A stretch of DNA of 64,000 bases from JALZKA01 sp963754045 (GTDB lineage Bacteria; Actinomycetota; Thermoleophilia; Solirubrobacterales; 70-9): assembly GCA_963754045.1 (NCBI GenBank), contig CAVWEN010000003.1, positions 372,001 to 436,000 of the forward strand, read 5' to 3'. The number at the start of each line of letters is the position of its first letter. The first letter of the stretch is position 1. A program made the translations under genes and the position numbers. This document shows, in pieces, positions 33,364-41,535 of this stretch. The notes beneath the pieces were generated by a model. It ran no database searches, was not told the DNA's origin, and saw only the letters and a list, made by a program, of their open reading frames with translations.

Positions 33364-33822
33364 CTAGCGGCCGAGGCCACGAATGAGCTGACGGGCGTTC
33401 TGAGGGATGATCGCGAGCGCCTCGCGCATCTCGCCGAGCCCGGCTCGCAGCTCGGGATCGCCCGACTCCACCGGAAGCAGTGAGTCCTGAAGGGCGGCGA
33501 GCGCCTGATCCGCCTCGGTCGCCGCATTCACGCCCTCCTCGACGAATCCGCGCGCTCCCTGTGAAGACGGCCCAGGTGGCGGAAGCTCGAACGCGCCGGT
33601 ACTCATCTCGTGGCGCTCGGCGAATCCGGCGTGAGCGCGCTTGCCGCGGGCGTAGCCACGCCTGGCGGGACGGAAAAGCTCGCGATCCAACCGGTCGGCC
33701 GCGCCGACGGCGAGCAGCTCGAACGCGCGGCCGAAGGCGACGACGCTGATCGCGGAGCGTTCGACGGCGCCGCCCAGCTCGTCGAGGATCTGCTGTCTGG
33801 CTTCAACTGTTGTCTGGGTCAT
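33364..33822 (-). CDS. Hypothetical helical protein
   Basis: 152 residues from ATG 33822, not recognised. Helix-rich, with N-terminal TQTTVEARQQILDELGGAVER, a basic segment RRGYARGKRAHAGF, then a Pro-rich break (ELPPPGPSS) and another helical part. No signal peptide or membrane segment. The start overlaps the stop of the preceding gene (33819-34118) by 4 nt, so the two are co-translated. A weak GAGG precedes the ATG. Confidence 0.65.
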   Translation of the reverse strand: MTQTTVEARQQILDELGGAVERSAISVVAFGRAFELLAVGAADRLDRELFRPARRGYARGKRAHAGFAERHEMSTGAFELPPPGPSSQGARGFVEEGVNAATEADQALAALQDSLLPVESGDPELRAGLGEMREALAIIPQNARQLIRGLGR

Positions 33823-34118
33823 TGTTCGAACCTCACTGCTTCGCGGGGGACCCACCACTGTTCGGCGCTGCCGTCATCGCCGCGCCGGGCGGTTGCCTGA
33901 GCGCCGCGGGATGCGTGGATCGCGGCGCCGCCCTCGACCTTCTCGAGCGCCTGCAACGCCAACTCGCGGGCCTCGGCCTTGCCGGCGCCCGCCTCGCGCA
34001 GCGCCTTGATCACACGGTTCTGATTGACGGCGAAGTTCTCCTCCGGGCCGCTGGCCCGCATCCGTGTGACGTTCGCGGGGTCGGTCACGAGCGCAACGGC
34101 TTCCTTCACATCGGGCAT
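33819..34118 (-). CDS. Hypothetical protein upstream in the same pair
   Basis: 99 residues from ATG 34118 (GTG 34124 also possible). Not recognised. Begins MPDVKEAVALVTDPANVTRM, then an Ala/Glu/Arg-rich helix (KALREAGAGKAEARELALQ), ending in a Trp pair (EQWWVPREAVRFEQ). Soluble. Coupled to the 152-residue gene by an ATGA overlap, and 19 bp downstream of an SDR gene on the same strand, so a three-gene operon is possible. Confidence 0.62.
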   Translation of the reverse strand: MPDVKEAVALVTDPANVTRMRASGPEENFAVNQNRVIKALREAGAGKAEARELALQALEKVEGGAAIHASRGAQATARRGDDGSAEQWWVPREAVRFEQ

Positions 34119-34137
34119 GTCCACAGCCTACGGTGGG

Positions 34138-34920
34138 CTATTCGGAACTCGACGTCGTACTCGGCGTGATCGCGGCCCCACCGCCCAACAGGACACGTCG
34201 GGTTAGCCGCGGTGCAGCTACTCGCAGGACCGCGGCTAGCCAGTAGGGGCGAGGCACGTATCGCTCGGCCTTGCCGCCGGGTCCGGCGTCGAGGATTGCG
34301 TCGGCGACCTTTTTCGGGGTGGACACCGCCCAGCGCGTGACCGCCCGGTCCACGAGCTCGCGCTGAGGGAAACCCTCCGTGGCCACGAAGCCCGGCAGGA
34401 CCAGACCGACGTGGACGCCGTGCGGCTTCTCCTCGAGGTGCAGCGCGTCGGTCCATCCAGCGAGGGCGAACTTGGCCGCGGAGTAGGCGCCGGAGTTCCC
34501 GCGCGAGACGCGCCCTGCCGTGCTGGAGACGTTCACGATCGAGCTGGGGGCCGAGCTGCGCAACAGCGGCAGCAGGGATTCGGTCAGGCGCACGGTCGCG
34601 TCGAAGTTCAACTCCATGTGCTTGCGCACGTTTTCCCAGCCGGTCTCGCTGAAGCTCCCGCGCCAGGCAGCACCCGCATTGTTGACCAGCAGGTCTAGGC
34701 GGCCGTGTTGGGCAGAGACCGCTGCCTCGATGCGCTCGGGGGCGTCCGCGTCGGTGAGGTCGGCGGCGACGACCTGGGCGCCACCGATCTCCTCGGCCAG
34801 CGCCGTTAGCCGGTCCTCGCGGCGGGCGACCAGCACGAGCTCGTTCCCGGGCTCGGAGGCGAGTCGGCGGGCCGTGGCCTCGCCAATGCCGCTGGAAGCG
34901 CCGGTGATCAGGGCGATCAT
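34138..34920 (-). CDS. Short-chain dehydrogenase/reductase
   Basis: 260 residues, classical SDR: cofactor motif TGASSGIG (about 7-14), Arg after strand 2 (VARREDR, favouring NADP), DLTDAD, NNAGAAW near 85, catalytic Ser in VNVSSTAG, Tyr-x3-Lys in SGAYSAAKFAL near 150 and PGFVATEGF. The C-terminal 40 residues include a hydrophobic stretch (PYWLAAVLRVAAPRL) that may associate with membrane. Substrate unknown. Starts ATG 34920; a TTG one codon earlier is possible. Confidence 0.9.
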   Translation of the reverse strand: MIALITGASSGIGEATARRLASEPGNELVLVARREDRLTALAEEIGGAQVVAADLTDADAPERIEAAVSAQHGRLDLLVNNAGAAWRGSFSETGWENVRKHMELNFDATVRLTESLLPLLRSSAPSSIVNVSSTAGRVSRGNSGAYSAAKFALAGWTDALHLEEKPHGVHVGLVLPGFVATEGFPQRELVDRAVTRWAVSTPKKVADAILDAGPGGKAERYVPRPYWLAAVLRVAAPRLTRRVLLGGGAAITPSTTSSSE

Positions 34921-34970
34921 CAATCAGCCCCTACCGGGGGAGCGAACTCGGATTCGAAACTTGTCGCTCA

Positions 34971-35255
34971 TCAGGCATCGAGAGTTTCGGATTCCTCGAG
35001 GTAGGTGAACGCCGGTGGCGCGATCAGGCCCGCCTCCTTCATCACTCCGGGCGTGGCGGGGTCGGCGATGAATGCGGCGATTCCCTCGCGGGTCCAATCG
35101 AAGAGGTTGAAGACGAGCGATGGGTCCTCCGCATCGCGGTAGACCGTGACGCCAGCGCATCCGTGCTTGGCGCGCAGCTCGGCGCCCTTGGTCGAAAAGG
35201 TCGCGATGTACTGGTCGAAATCCTCGACCGAGACCTGGGCGAGCACTGGTGCCAT
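34971..35255 (-). CDS. Small dimeric alpha/beta-barrel (ABM-like) protein
   Basis: 94 residues: APVLAQVSVEDFDQYIATFS, GCAGVTVYRDAEDPSLVFNLFDW and a C-terminal strand pattern typical of antibiotic-biosynthesis-monooxygenase-like ferredoxin folds. These bind small hydrophobic ligands, heme or quinols. No specific function can be assigned. ATG at 35255 has GAGGAGG about 9 nt upstream, which decides this start over 35309. Divergent from the NfeD-like gene. Confidence 0.7.
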   Translation of the reverse strand: MAPVLAQVSVEDFDQYIATFSTKGAELRAKHGCAGVTVYRDAEDPSLVFNLFDWTREGIAAFIADPATPGVMKEAGLIAPPAFTYLEESETLDA

Positions 35256-35320
35256 CTGGGGTGCCTCCTCGGAGTGACGAAATAGGGCGCGGCCCAAGCT
35301 ACCGGTCATCCTTCGCCCCG

Positions 35321-35650
35321 ATGCTGCTGCTTGCCTCGATCGTCGGCCTATTCGTGTTGCCGGGCCCGTGGAATGCGCTGGCCTTCTGCGCCGCTGCGGT
35401 GATCGAGATTGGGGAGCTGTACCTATGGAAAAGGTTCCTCGACCGCTACCGGGTACGCGGCGGAGCCGAGGGAATGATCGGCGAAAGAGCCGAGGTGATC
35501 GAGGCGTGCGATCCGCGTGGGCGGGTCATGGTGCGCGGCGAGATCTGGGAAGCCGTGGCCGCGGACGCCCCGCTGGAGATTGGCGCCCGCGCGAGGGTTA
35601 CCGCGATCGAGGGCCTCACGGTGACGTTGGAGGCTGCGCCGCCCCGTTAA
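35321..35650 (+). CDS. NfeD-like membrane protein
   Basis: 109 residues: two short hydrophobic segments (LLLASIVGLFVLPGPWNALAF and AAVIEIGELYLW, about 2-42), then an OB-fold domain (GMIGERAEVIEACDPRGRVMVRGEIWEAVA) with the NfeD signature GE-W-A. NfeD domains usually partner with stomatin/SPFH proteins at the membrane. No stomatin gene is near. The ATG at 35321 is preferred because upstream extension from 35249 overlaps the divergent gene. Confidence 0.82.
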   Translation: MLLLASIVGLFVLPGPWNALAFCAAAVIEIGELYLWKRFLDRYRVRGGAEGMIGERAEVIEACDPRGRVMVRGEIWEAVAADAPLEIGARARVTAIEGLTVTLEAAPPR

Positions 35651-35695
35651 CGCGAAGTGCACCATCCGCAGCCTCCAGTGGTGTACAACGGTCGT

Positions 35696-36088
35696 ATGAC
35701 GCGGGACGGATTGTGCGTGGCGTTCGCTGTGGTGGCAACATCCGCGCTTCTCGGGTCCGTGGCCGAGGCGAAGGTGGTGCGCGGGACGCCGCAGGCAGAC
35801 GAGCTCGTCGGCTCGCCGCGCGCCGACACCATCACCGGCCGGCGCGGCGCCGATCGCCTGCTGGGACGGGGCGGTGCCGACCTGCTGATCGGCGGGCCGG
35901 GGAGGGACCGGATCGCCGGCCGCGGGGGCTTCGACGAGATCAAGGCTGGTCCTGGTCGCGACTTCGTGTTCGCCCGCGGACGCTCCCCGGACTTGATCGA
36001 TTGCGGCCCCGGCCGCGACACGGTCTTCGTCGACGAGGTTGAGGACGGAATCTTCGACTGCGAGCGGATCGTCGAGCGCGCGGCGTGA
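35696..36088 (+). CDS. Small secreted RTX calcium-binding protein
   Basis: 130 residues: signal peptide (LCVAFAVVATSALLGSVAEA, about 5-24), then five to six RTX-type units (GTPQADELVGS, RGADRLLGRGGADLLIGG, PGRDRIAGRGGFD), and a tail with two Cys (DCGPGRD...DCERI) that may form a disulfide. Its stop overlaps the GTG of the phospholipase-like gene, so the two exported proteins are translated together. Same repeat family as the tail of the 598-residue LVIVD protein. Confidence 0.85.
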   Translation: MTRDGLCVAFAVVATSALLGSVAEAKVVRGTPQADELVGSPRADTITGRRGADRLLGRGGADLLIGGPGRDRIAGRGGFDEIKAGPGRDFVFARGRSPDLIDCGPGRDTVFVDEVEDGIFDCERIVERAA

Positions 36089-37644
36089 TCCGGCGCCCAG
36101 CCGATCACAGCGACCGCCGGCTCAAGGGCGAGCTGGCCGACCCCGAGGTGCTCGAGCGCGAGCTCGACAGCGACTCCGAGGGCACGCTGCGCCGCCGCGA
36201 GTTCCTCACCCGTACGGCCGCGATCGCGGGGTCAGCCACCCTGGCATCGGCGCTGCCCGCGGGCGAGCTGGTCGCCGAGGCCGCGCGCCGCCAGGCCCGC
36301 TTTCCATTGCCGGCCCCCGGTCGCATGCCGATCGACACCTTCGTAGTCCTGATGATGGAGAACCGCTCGTTCGATCATTACTTCGGTTGGCACCCGAAGG
36401 CCGACGCTCGTAACTCCGGCCTGCGCTATCCGACCCCAGGGGGCGGGAAGGCTTCGACGTATCGGCTAACCCCTGACTTTCAGGGCTGCGGGCATCCCGA
36501 CCCCGACCACGGTTGGACAGGCGGGCGCTTCCAGTGGAACCGGGGGCGCAACGACCGCTTCGTGTTCGGCAACGAGGCGGGGACCGGCAGCGACGAGTTC
36601 GCGATCGGCTACTACCTCAAGCAGGACATCCCCTTCATCCCTTCGGCCGCGGACAGATACACGCTGTACGACCGCTGGTTCTGCTCGATCATGGCGTCGA
36701 CCTACCCGAACCGCCACTACCAGTGGGGCGCGCAGAACGGGGGCCAGAAGTCGAATCTGTTCCCACCTCAGACCGAGGAGGCGGTGGGGTTCACCTGGGA
36801 GACGATCTTCGACCGCGCCGTGTCGCGCGGGCTCAGCGTCGGCTACTACGCGTCCGATCTCCCGTTTGCCGGGCTCTACGGCTCCCGCGGCATCGCCTGG
36901 ACCCGGCCGATGCATCGCTTCTATCTCGACGCCGCCCAGGGAAACCTGCCGAACATCTGCTTCGTCGACCCGCCCTTTCGGGATGGCGGCGGCGGCGGCG
37001 GGCTCTCGGCCGACGAGCATCCGCATGGCGATATCCGCCTCGGCCAGGCGTTTATGGCGGACGTCACCAACGCCTTCGTCGAGGGCCCCCAGTACGAGCG
37101 CGGGGCGATGTTCATCAACTACGACGAGTGGGGCGGGTTCTTTGACCACGTCCCGCCGCCGTTTGTACCCGACGACCGCGCCAACAGGCGCGACATTCAG
37201 GAGGACTGGCGGCTGGCCGGCTTTCGCATCCCTGGAGTCGCGATCTCGCCATGGACACGAGGCGGGCGGGTGAGCCACATGAACGTCACCCACGAGTCGA
37301 TCCTGAAACTAATCTCCTATCGCTTCCAGCTCGGTCACCTCAACAAGCGGCACCGCTATGCGAGCAACATCGGGCGCACGTTCAACTGGCGTCGGCCGAA
37401 CTTCGACCCGCCCGAGCTACCCAGTTCGCAGTCGGTCGCGGCGACGCCGTGCGCACTGCAGCGGGGAGCCGAACAATTCAGTCGCCCGAAGCCCCACGAC
37501 ATGAACGAGCTCGAGACTTCGGGCCTGCTGGAGCGGCTGGGCTATGAGGTGCCGGACGCGACCCTGGACCGCATCTTCCGCTATCCCGACAGCGTCGCGA
37601 AGGCGCTGGATCAGGGCAACGCGGCGGGTGCCACCGGTGGCTGA
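36085..37644 (+). CDS. Tat-exported phosphoesterase, phospholipase C/AcpA family
   Basis: 519 residues. Twin-arginine signal RRREFLTRTA at about 36-45, followed by a hydrophobic stretch (AGSATLASALPAG). The phosphoesterase domain opens with FVVLMMENRSFDHYFGWHP (metal-site Glu-Asn), has DEHPHGDIRLGQ and NYDEWGGFFDHVPPP, all typical of non-specific phospholipase C and acid phosphatase AcpA. It hydrolyses phosphodiesters or phosphomonoesters outside the cytoplasm. The GTG start overlaps the preceding stop (GTGA). The 35 residues before the twin Arg form an unusually long charged lead. Confidence 0.92.
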   Translation: MIRRPADHSDRRLKGELADPEVLERELDSDSEGTLRRREFLTRTAAIAGSATLASALPAGELVAEAARRQARFPLPAPGRMPIDTFVVLMMENRSFDHYFGWHPKADARNSGLRYPTPGGGKASTYRLTPDFQGCGHPDPDHGWTGGRFQWNRGRNDRFVFGNEAGTGSDEFAIGYYLKQDIPFIPSAADRYTLYDRWFCSIMASTYPNRHYQWGAQNGGQKSNLFPPQTEEAVGFTWETIFDRAVSRGLSVGYYASDLPFAGLYGSRGIAWTRPMHRFYLDAAQGNLPNICFVDPPFRDGGGGGGLSADEHPHGDIRLGQAFMADVTNAFVEGPQYERGAMFINYDEWGGFFDHVPPPFVPDDRANRRDIQEDWRLAGFRIPGVAISPWTRGGRVSHMNVTHESILKLISYRFQLGHLNKRHRYASNIGRTFNWRRPNFDPPELPSSQSVAATPCALQRGAEQFSRPKPHDMNELETSGLLERLGYEVPDATLDRIFRYPDSVAKALDQGNAAGATGG

Positions 37645-37667
37645 ACCGCTGCTAGATTCGTAGCCTC

Positions 37668-37740
37668 GGGCGCTTAGCTCAGTTGGGAGAGCGCCGCCTC
37701 GACAAGGCGGAGGTCACTGGTTCGAGCCCAGTAGTGCCCA
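37668..37740 (+). tRNA. tRNA-Val (anticodon GAC)
   Basis: Acceptor GGGCGCT/AGTGCCC (one G-T pair), D arm GCTC-GAGC, anticodon stem CCGCC/GGCGG with loop TCGACAA (anticodon GAC), T arm ACTGG-TTCGAGC-CCAGT, discriminator A. CCA is not encoded. A TAGATT box lies 9 nt upstream. No duplicated fragment found nearby. Confidence 0.97.
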
Positions 37741-37783
37741 CTTCGTCGCGCCTTGCGCCCCGCTCGCATAGGCTCGCCCGCCG

Positions 37784-39595
37784 GTGATCGGCACCTACGC
37801 CACCCTCCTGATCCTGCTTGCCGCTTCGGCCCTCGTCGGCCAGGCCGTGTTCGCCGTGTGTGGACGCAGGGAGTTGAGCTGGCTCTCACCGGCGCTCGGC
37901 CTCGGCGCGCTTTCCGCGCTCGCCTGGGGTGGCGCCAGCCTTGGAGACGATTGCGGAGCCGTGGTTGCTGTCGCCGGCGCGACCGGGCTGGCGGTCGCGG
38001 TGCTCGGGGTCCTGCGTCCGGAGCTAACGCGGGAGGAGCTGTACTGCGGTGCTTTGGTCATCGGCGGCGCCGTCGTGCTCGCGTCGCTCCCGTTTCTGGT
38101 TGAGGGGCGCTTCGGGATCCTCGGGACCTCTCTGAACCCCGACATGTCGCAGCACCTGTTCGCGGCGGATCGTCTCGCGAGCGGGGGAGAGGAACGGCTG
38201 ATCGACCAGGGTTACCCGCTGGGCCCGCACTCCCTGGTGGTCGCGGCGTCGGCGCTCGGCCCCACATTGATCGAGGGTTTCGGAGGCCTGACGCTGGCAA
38301 TCGCGGTCGCCAGCGCCCTGGCGCCGCTAGCTTTGCTGAGTGACCTGCCCCGTGCGCGGCGGATCGGCGCGGCTCTGCTGGTGGCCTTCGCGTACATGGC
38401 GGCCTCGTACCTGATCCAGGGCGCCGTCAAGGAAACGATGCAGGCGATGCTCGTGTTGGCTTTCGCGATCTGCCTTCATGAGCTGACGAACGCCGGCGTT
38501 GGCACCTTTTCCACTCATAGCGCCCACAAAATGCCAACGCGTGGGGGGGTGCTGGCCGGGGTGCCGCTCGCGGTGGTCGCGGTGGGGGCGGTCTACGTCT
38601 ACAGCTTCGCCGGACTTGCCTGGCTCATCGGGGCCGCGGGACTCACGGCGCTGCTGGCGGGACCGGCCGCGTGGCGTGCCGCGGTTGCGCCGACCGTAGC
38701 GGCGGTCGCCGTGTTCGCCGTGGCGATCGCCCCCGAAGTAAGCCGGATGGCCGATTTCGCCGAGTTTGAGACGTTCGACCCAGACGGGCCCGGACTCGGC
38801 AACCTCTTCAATCCGATTTCGCCTGTCGAAGCCCTCGGCGTCTGGCCGTCGGGTGATTTCCGGCTCGATGCGGGCGCGGGCTTTGCGCCCACGTTCGCGT
38901 TCTGGCTGGGAGGACTGCTCGCGGCCGCCGCTCTCGGTTACGGCCTTTGGTGGTGGATCTCTCGGCGCGAGCTCGCGGTGCCGGCCGCGCTGACCGTCGG
39001 CGCCGCGCTCTACGCGTACGCGGTCGTTTCGGGCACCCCGTACCAGGAGGCCAAGGCGATGGTGATCGCGTCGCCCCTGGCGATGCTGGTCGCGGTCCGC
39101 GCGACGTTCGCGCCCGAAGTCGGCCGGGCGATCGACACGTCCAGCCGCGACGACGCAAAGGGCCTGCCATCTTTGCCGGGGTTGTTGGGGGCTGCGTTCG
39201 GGTTTGCGGCCGCGGCCTGCAGCGTCCTCGCGCTCGCGAATGGGCCGGTCGGGCCTGCATCGTGGACGCCGGAGCTGATCGAGCTGCGCGAAAGCGGCGA
39301 GCTCGGCGCGGGTGGGCCCGAGGGCGACGACACGCTCGTGCTCCTCGCGCGCGACGAGCTGGCCGGCAAGCGTGGCGAGGATCTGGCGCTGTGGGAGCTT
39401 CGCGGCGGTCGCGTCTGCGCGGGCGCGATCGAGGACGAGGCCGCGAAGCGTCCGGGGATCGAGCACTACGTCTACTACCGCGACGGCGAGGTGGTGCAGA
39501 CCACCACGACTGGGTCGCGGCCGGGCGCGGCAGCCGACGAGGAGGAATGCCCGTTCATCGCCGACGGTGCCCGGGCGGACCCGGGCAGCAGCTGA
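37784..39595 (+). CDS. Large polytopic membrane protein with soluble C-terminus
   Basis: 603 residues. About eleven to twelve membrane helices up to residue about 480, with a periplasmic-looking loop FGILGTSLNPDMSQHLFAAD between early helices and another (FAEFETFDPDGPGLGNLFNP) in the middle, a layout like GT-C glycosyltransferases or O-antigen/arabinan enzymes. The last 110 residues are soluble, with DDTLVLLARDELAGKRGED and ending GIEHYVYYRDGEVVQTT. No catalytic motif can be assigned with confidence. GTG start at 37784. It lies 23 bp before thrS. Confidence 0.75.
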   Translation: MIGTYATLLILLAASALVGQAVFAVCGRRELSWLSPALGLGALSALAWGGASLGDDCGAVVAVAGATGLAVAVLGVLRPELTREELYCGALVIGGAVVLASLPFLVEGRFGILGTSLNPDMSQHLFAADRLASGGEERLIDQGYPLGPHSLVVAASALGPTLIEGFGGLTLAIAVASALAPLALLSDLPRARRIGAALLVAFAYMAASYLIQGAVKETMQAMLVLAFAICLHELTNAGVGTFSTHSAHKMPTRGGVLAGVPLAVVAVGAVYVYSFAGLAWLIGAAGLTALLAGPAAWRAAVAPTVAAVAVFAVAIAPEVSRMADFAEFETFDPDGPGLGNLFNPISPVEALGVWPSGDFRLDAGAGFAPTFAFWLGGLLAAAALGYGLWWWISRRELAVPAALTVGAALYAYAVVSGTPYQEAKAMVIASPLAMLVAVRATFAPEVGRAIDTSSRDDAKGLPSLPGLLGAAFGFAAAACSVLALANGPVGPASWTPELIELRESGELGAGGPEGDDTLVLLARDELAGKRGEDLALWELRGGRVCAGAIEDEAAKRPGIEHYVYYRDGEVVQTTTTGSRPGAAADEEECPFIADGARADPGSS

Positions 39596-39618
39596 AGGCG
39601 CCAATAGCATCAGCGCCG

Positions 39619-41532
39619 ATGGCCCTCAAGGTCAAACTCCCCGACGGCAAGGAGCTCGAGCTCGACGATGGCGCGAGCGGCGCTGACGCCGCCGCGGCGA
39701 TCGGGCCCGGCCTCGCGCGCGCAGCACTCGCGATCAGGGTCGATGGCGAGCTGCGAGACCTCGCGGCGCCGCTCCCCGATGGGGCTGAGATCGCAATCCT
39801 CACAAACCGCGATGCCGAGGCGCTCGCACTGATTCGCCACGACGCCGCCCACGTCCTGGCGACGGCCGTCCTCGAGCTATGGCCCGAGACCAAGGTCTCG
39901 ATCGGTCCCGCGATCGACGCGGGCTTCTACTACGACTTCGAGTTCGCCGACGGCTTTCGCCCGTCCGAGGAGGACCTCGCGCGCATCGAGGAAATTATGG
40001 CCGCTCACGTCAAGGCCGACGAACAGTTCGAGCGCGAGGAGGTGCCGGTCGCCGAGGCCCGCGCGCGCTTCGAGGCCGAGGGGCAGGACTACAAGGTCGA
40101 GCTGATCGACGACCTCGTCCGTGACCAGGGCGTCGAAACCGTCTCGCTGTACCGAAACGGCCCGTTCACCGATCTCTGCCTCGGCCCGCACGGGCCGTCG
40201 ACCGGACGGATCAAGGTGTTCAAGCTCACCTCCACTGCGGGCGCCTACTGGCGCGGCGACGAGAGCAGGACGATGCTCTCCCGCATCTACGGCACCGCTT
40301 TCTTCGGTAAGGACGACCTGGTCGAACACGAGCGGTTGCTCGACGAGGCGCGCGAGCGCGACCACCGCAAGTTGGGCCCCCAGCTCGGCCTCTTCATGCT
40401 GCGCCCCGAGTCGCCCGGAATGCCGTTCTGGCTACCACAAGGCACGGCCCTGCTGCGGCTGATCCAGGCCGAGGTTGACGCGCAGCTGCACAAGACCGGT
40501 TACGAGGAGATCAAGACGCCACACGTAATGGACGTCGAGCTGTGGCACCGCTCGGGCCACTACGACAACTACCGCGACAACATGTACTTCAGCGAGGTCG
40601 ATGGACGCCAGTTCGCGCTGAAGCCGATGAACTGTCCGGGCGCCTGCCTCGTCTTTGCCGCCGACCGCCGCTCCTACCGCGAACTGCCGCTGCGGCTCTC
40701 CGAGTACGGCCTCGTCTCAAGACACGAGCGCGAGGGCGTGTTGCACGGCCTGCTTCGCGTCCGGGCGTTCACCCAGGACGACGCTCACGTTTATTGCATG
40801 CCCGAGCAGATCGAGGCCGAGGTCAACAGCATCTGCGCCTCGATCGACGAGCTGTACTCCCGGTTCGGGTTCGGGCAGGTAGCGGTGGAGCTCTCCACCC
40901 AGCCCGACAAGGCCCTGGGCAGCGACGAGCAGTGGCGCCAGGCCGAGGCGGCCCTCGAGGGCGCCCTTGCCAGCCAGGGCCGTGAGTTCCAGCTGAATCC
41001 CGGCGACGGCGCCTTCTATGGCCCGAAGATCGACTTCCACGTCACCGATGCACTCGGCCGCTCCTGGCAGCTCGGTACCTGCCAGCTCGATTTTCAGATG
41101 CCCGAGCGCTTCGAGCTCACCTACCAGGGCGACGACAACTCAGACCACCGCCCGGTGCTGATTCACCGCGCCCTGCTGGGGTCGATGGAGCGTTTCGCGG
41201 GAATCCTGATCGAGCATCACGGAGGGCGTTTTCCCGCCTGGCTCGCGCCGACCCAGGTCGGGATCCTGCCCGTCGCGGACCGCCACATTGACCCCGCGCT
41301 GCAGGTCGAAAGGGAGCTCGAGGCGGGCGGCCTGCGCGTGCGGGTGGACGAGCGCGCTGAGTCCGTCGGCCGCAAGATCCGGGACGCCGAGATGGCGAAG
41401 CTGCCATTCATGGTCGTCCTCGGTGACAAGGAGGTCGATTCGGGAACGCTCGCGGTGCGGTCCCATGACGACGGCGACCTGGGTGCGATGGACGCGGCGG
41501 CCCTTGTGGCTGCGATCTCCGTCGACGCTTAG
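39619..41532 (+). CDS. thrS: Threonine--tRNA ligase
   Basis: 637 residues, full length: TGS domain 1-62, editing domain with the zinc-like HxxxH in RHDAAHVLA (about 73-81) and CLGPHGPSTG, class II core with motif 1 HKTGYEEIKTPHVMD, zinc ligand Cys in PMNCPGACLVF, motif 2 RHEREGVLHGLLRVRAFTQDDAH and motif 3 region HRALLGSMERF. The anticodon domain is the last 100 residues. The usual upstream frame is ignored because the family start is MALKVKLPDG. No T-box leader is visible in the 23-bp gap. Confidence 0.97.
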   Translation: MALKVKLPDGKELELDDGASGADAAAAIGPGLARAALAIRVDGELRDLAAPLPDGAEIAILTNRDAEALALIRHDAAHVLATAVLELWPETKVSIGPAIDAGFYYDFEFADGFRPSEEDLARIEEIMAAHVKADEQFEREEVPVAEARARFEAEGQDYKVELIDDLVRDQGVETVSLYRNGPFTDLCLGPHGPSTGRIKVFKLTSTAGAYWRGDESRTMLSRIYGTAFFGKDDLVEHERLLDEARERDHRKLGPQLGLFMLRPESPGMPFWLPQGTALLRLIQAEVDAQLHKTGYEEIKTPHVMDVELWHRSGHYDNYRDNMYFSEVDGRQFALKPMNCPGACLVFAADRRSYRELPLRLSEYGLVSRHEREGVLHGLLRVRAFTQDDAHVYCMPEQIEAEVNSICASIDELYSRFGFGQVAVELSTQPDKALGSDEQWRQAEAALEGALASQGREFQLNPGDGAFYGPKIDFHVTDALGRSWQLGTCQLDFQMPERFELTYQGDDNSDHRPVLIHRALLGSMERFAGILIEHHGGRFPAWLAPTQVGILPVADRHIDPALQVERELEAGGLRVRVDERAESVGRKIRDAEMAKLPFMVVLGDKEVDSGTLAVRSHDDGDLGAMDAAALVAAISVDA

Positions 41533-41535
41533 GCC

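Noticed and set aside
38327..39610. 427-residue reverse-strand frame opposite the large membrane protein gene
   Set aside because: Antisense shadow of a GC-rich gene: low-complexity Arg/Gly/Pro composition, no domain, and the sense frame has clear membrane helices.
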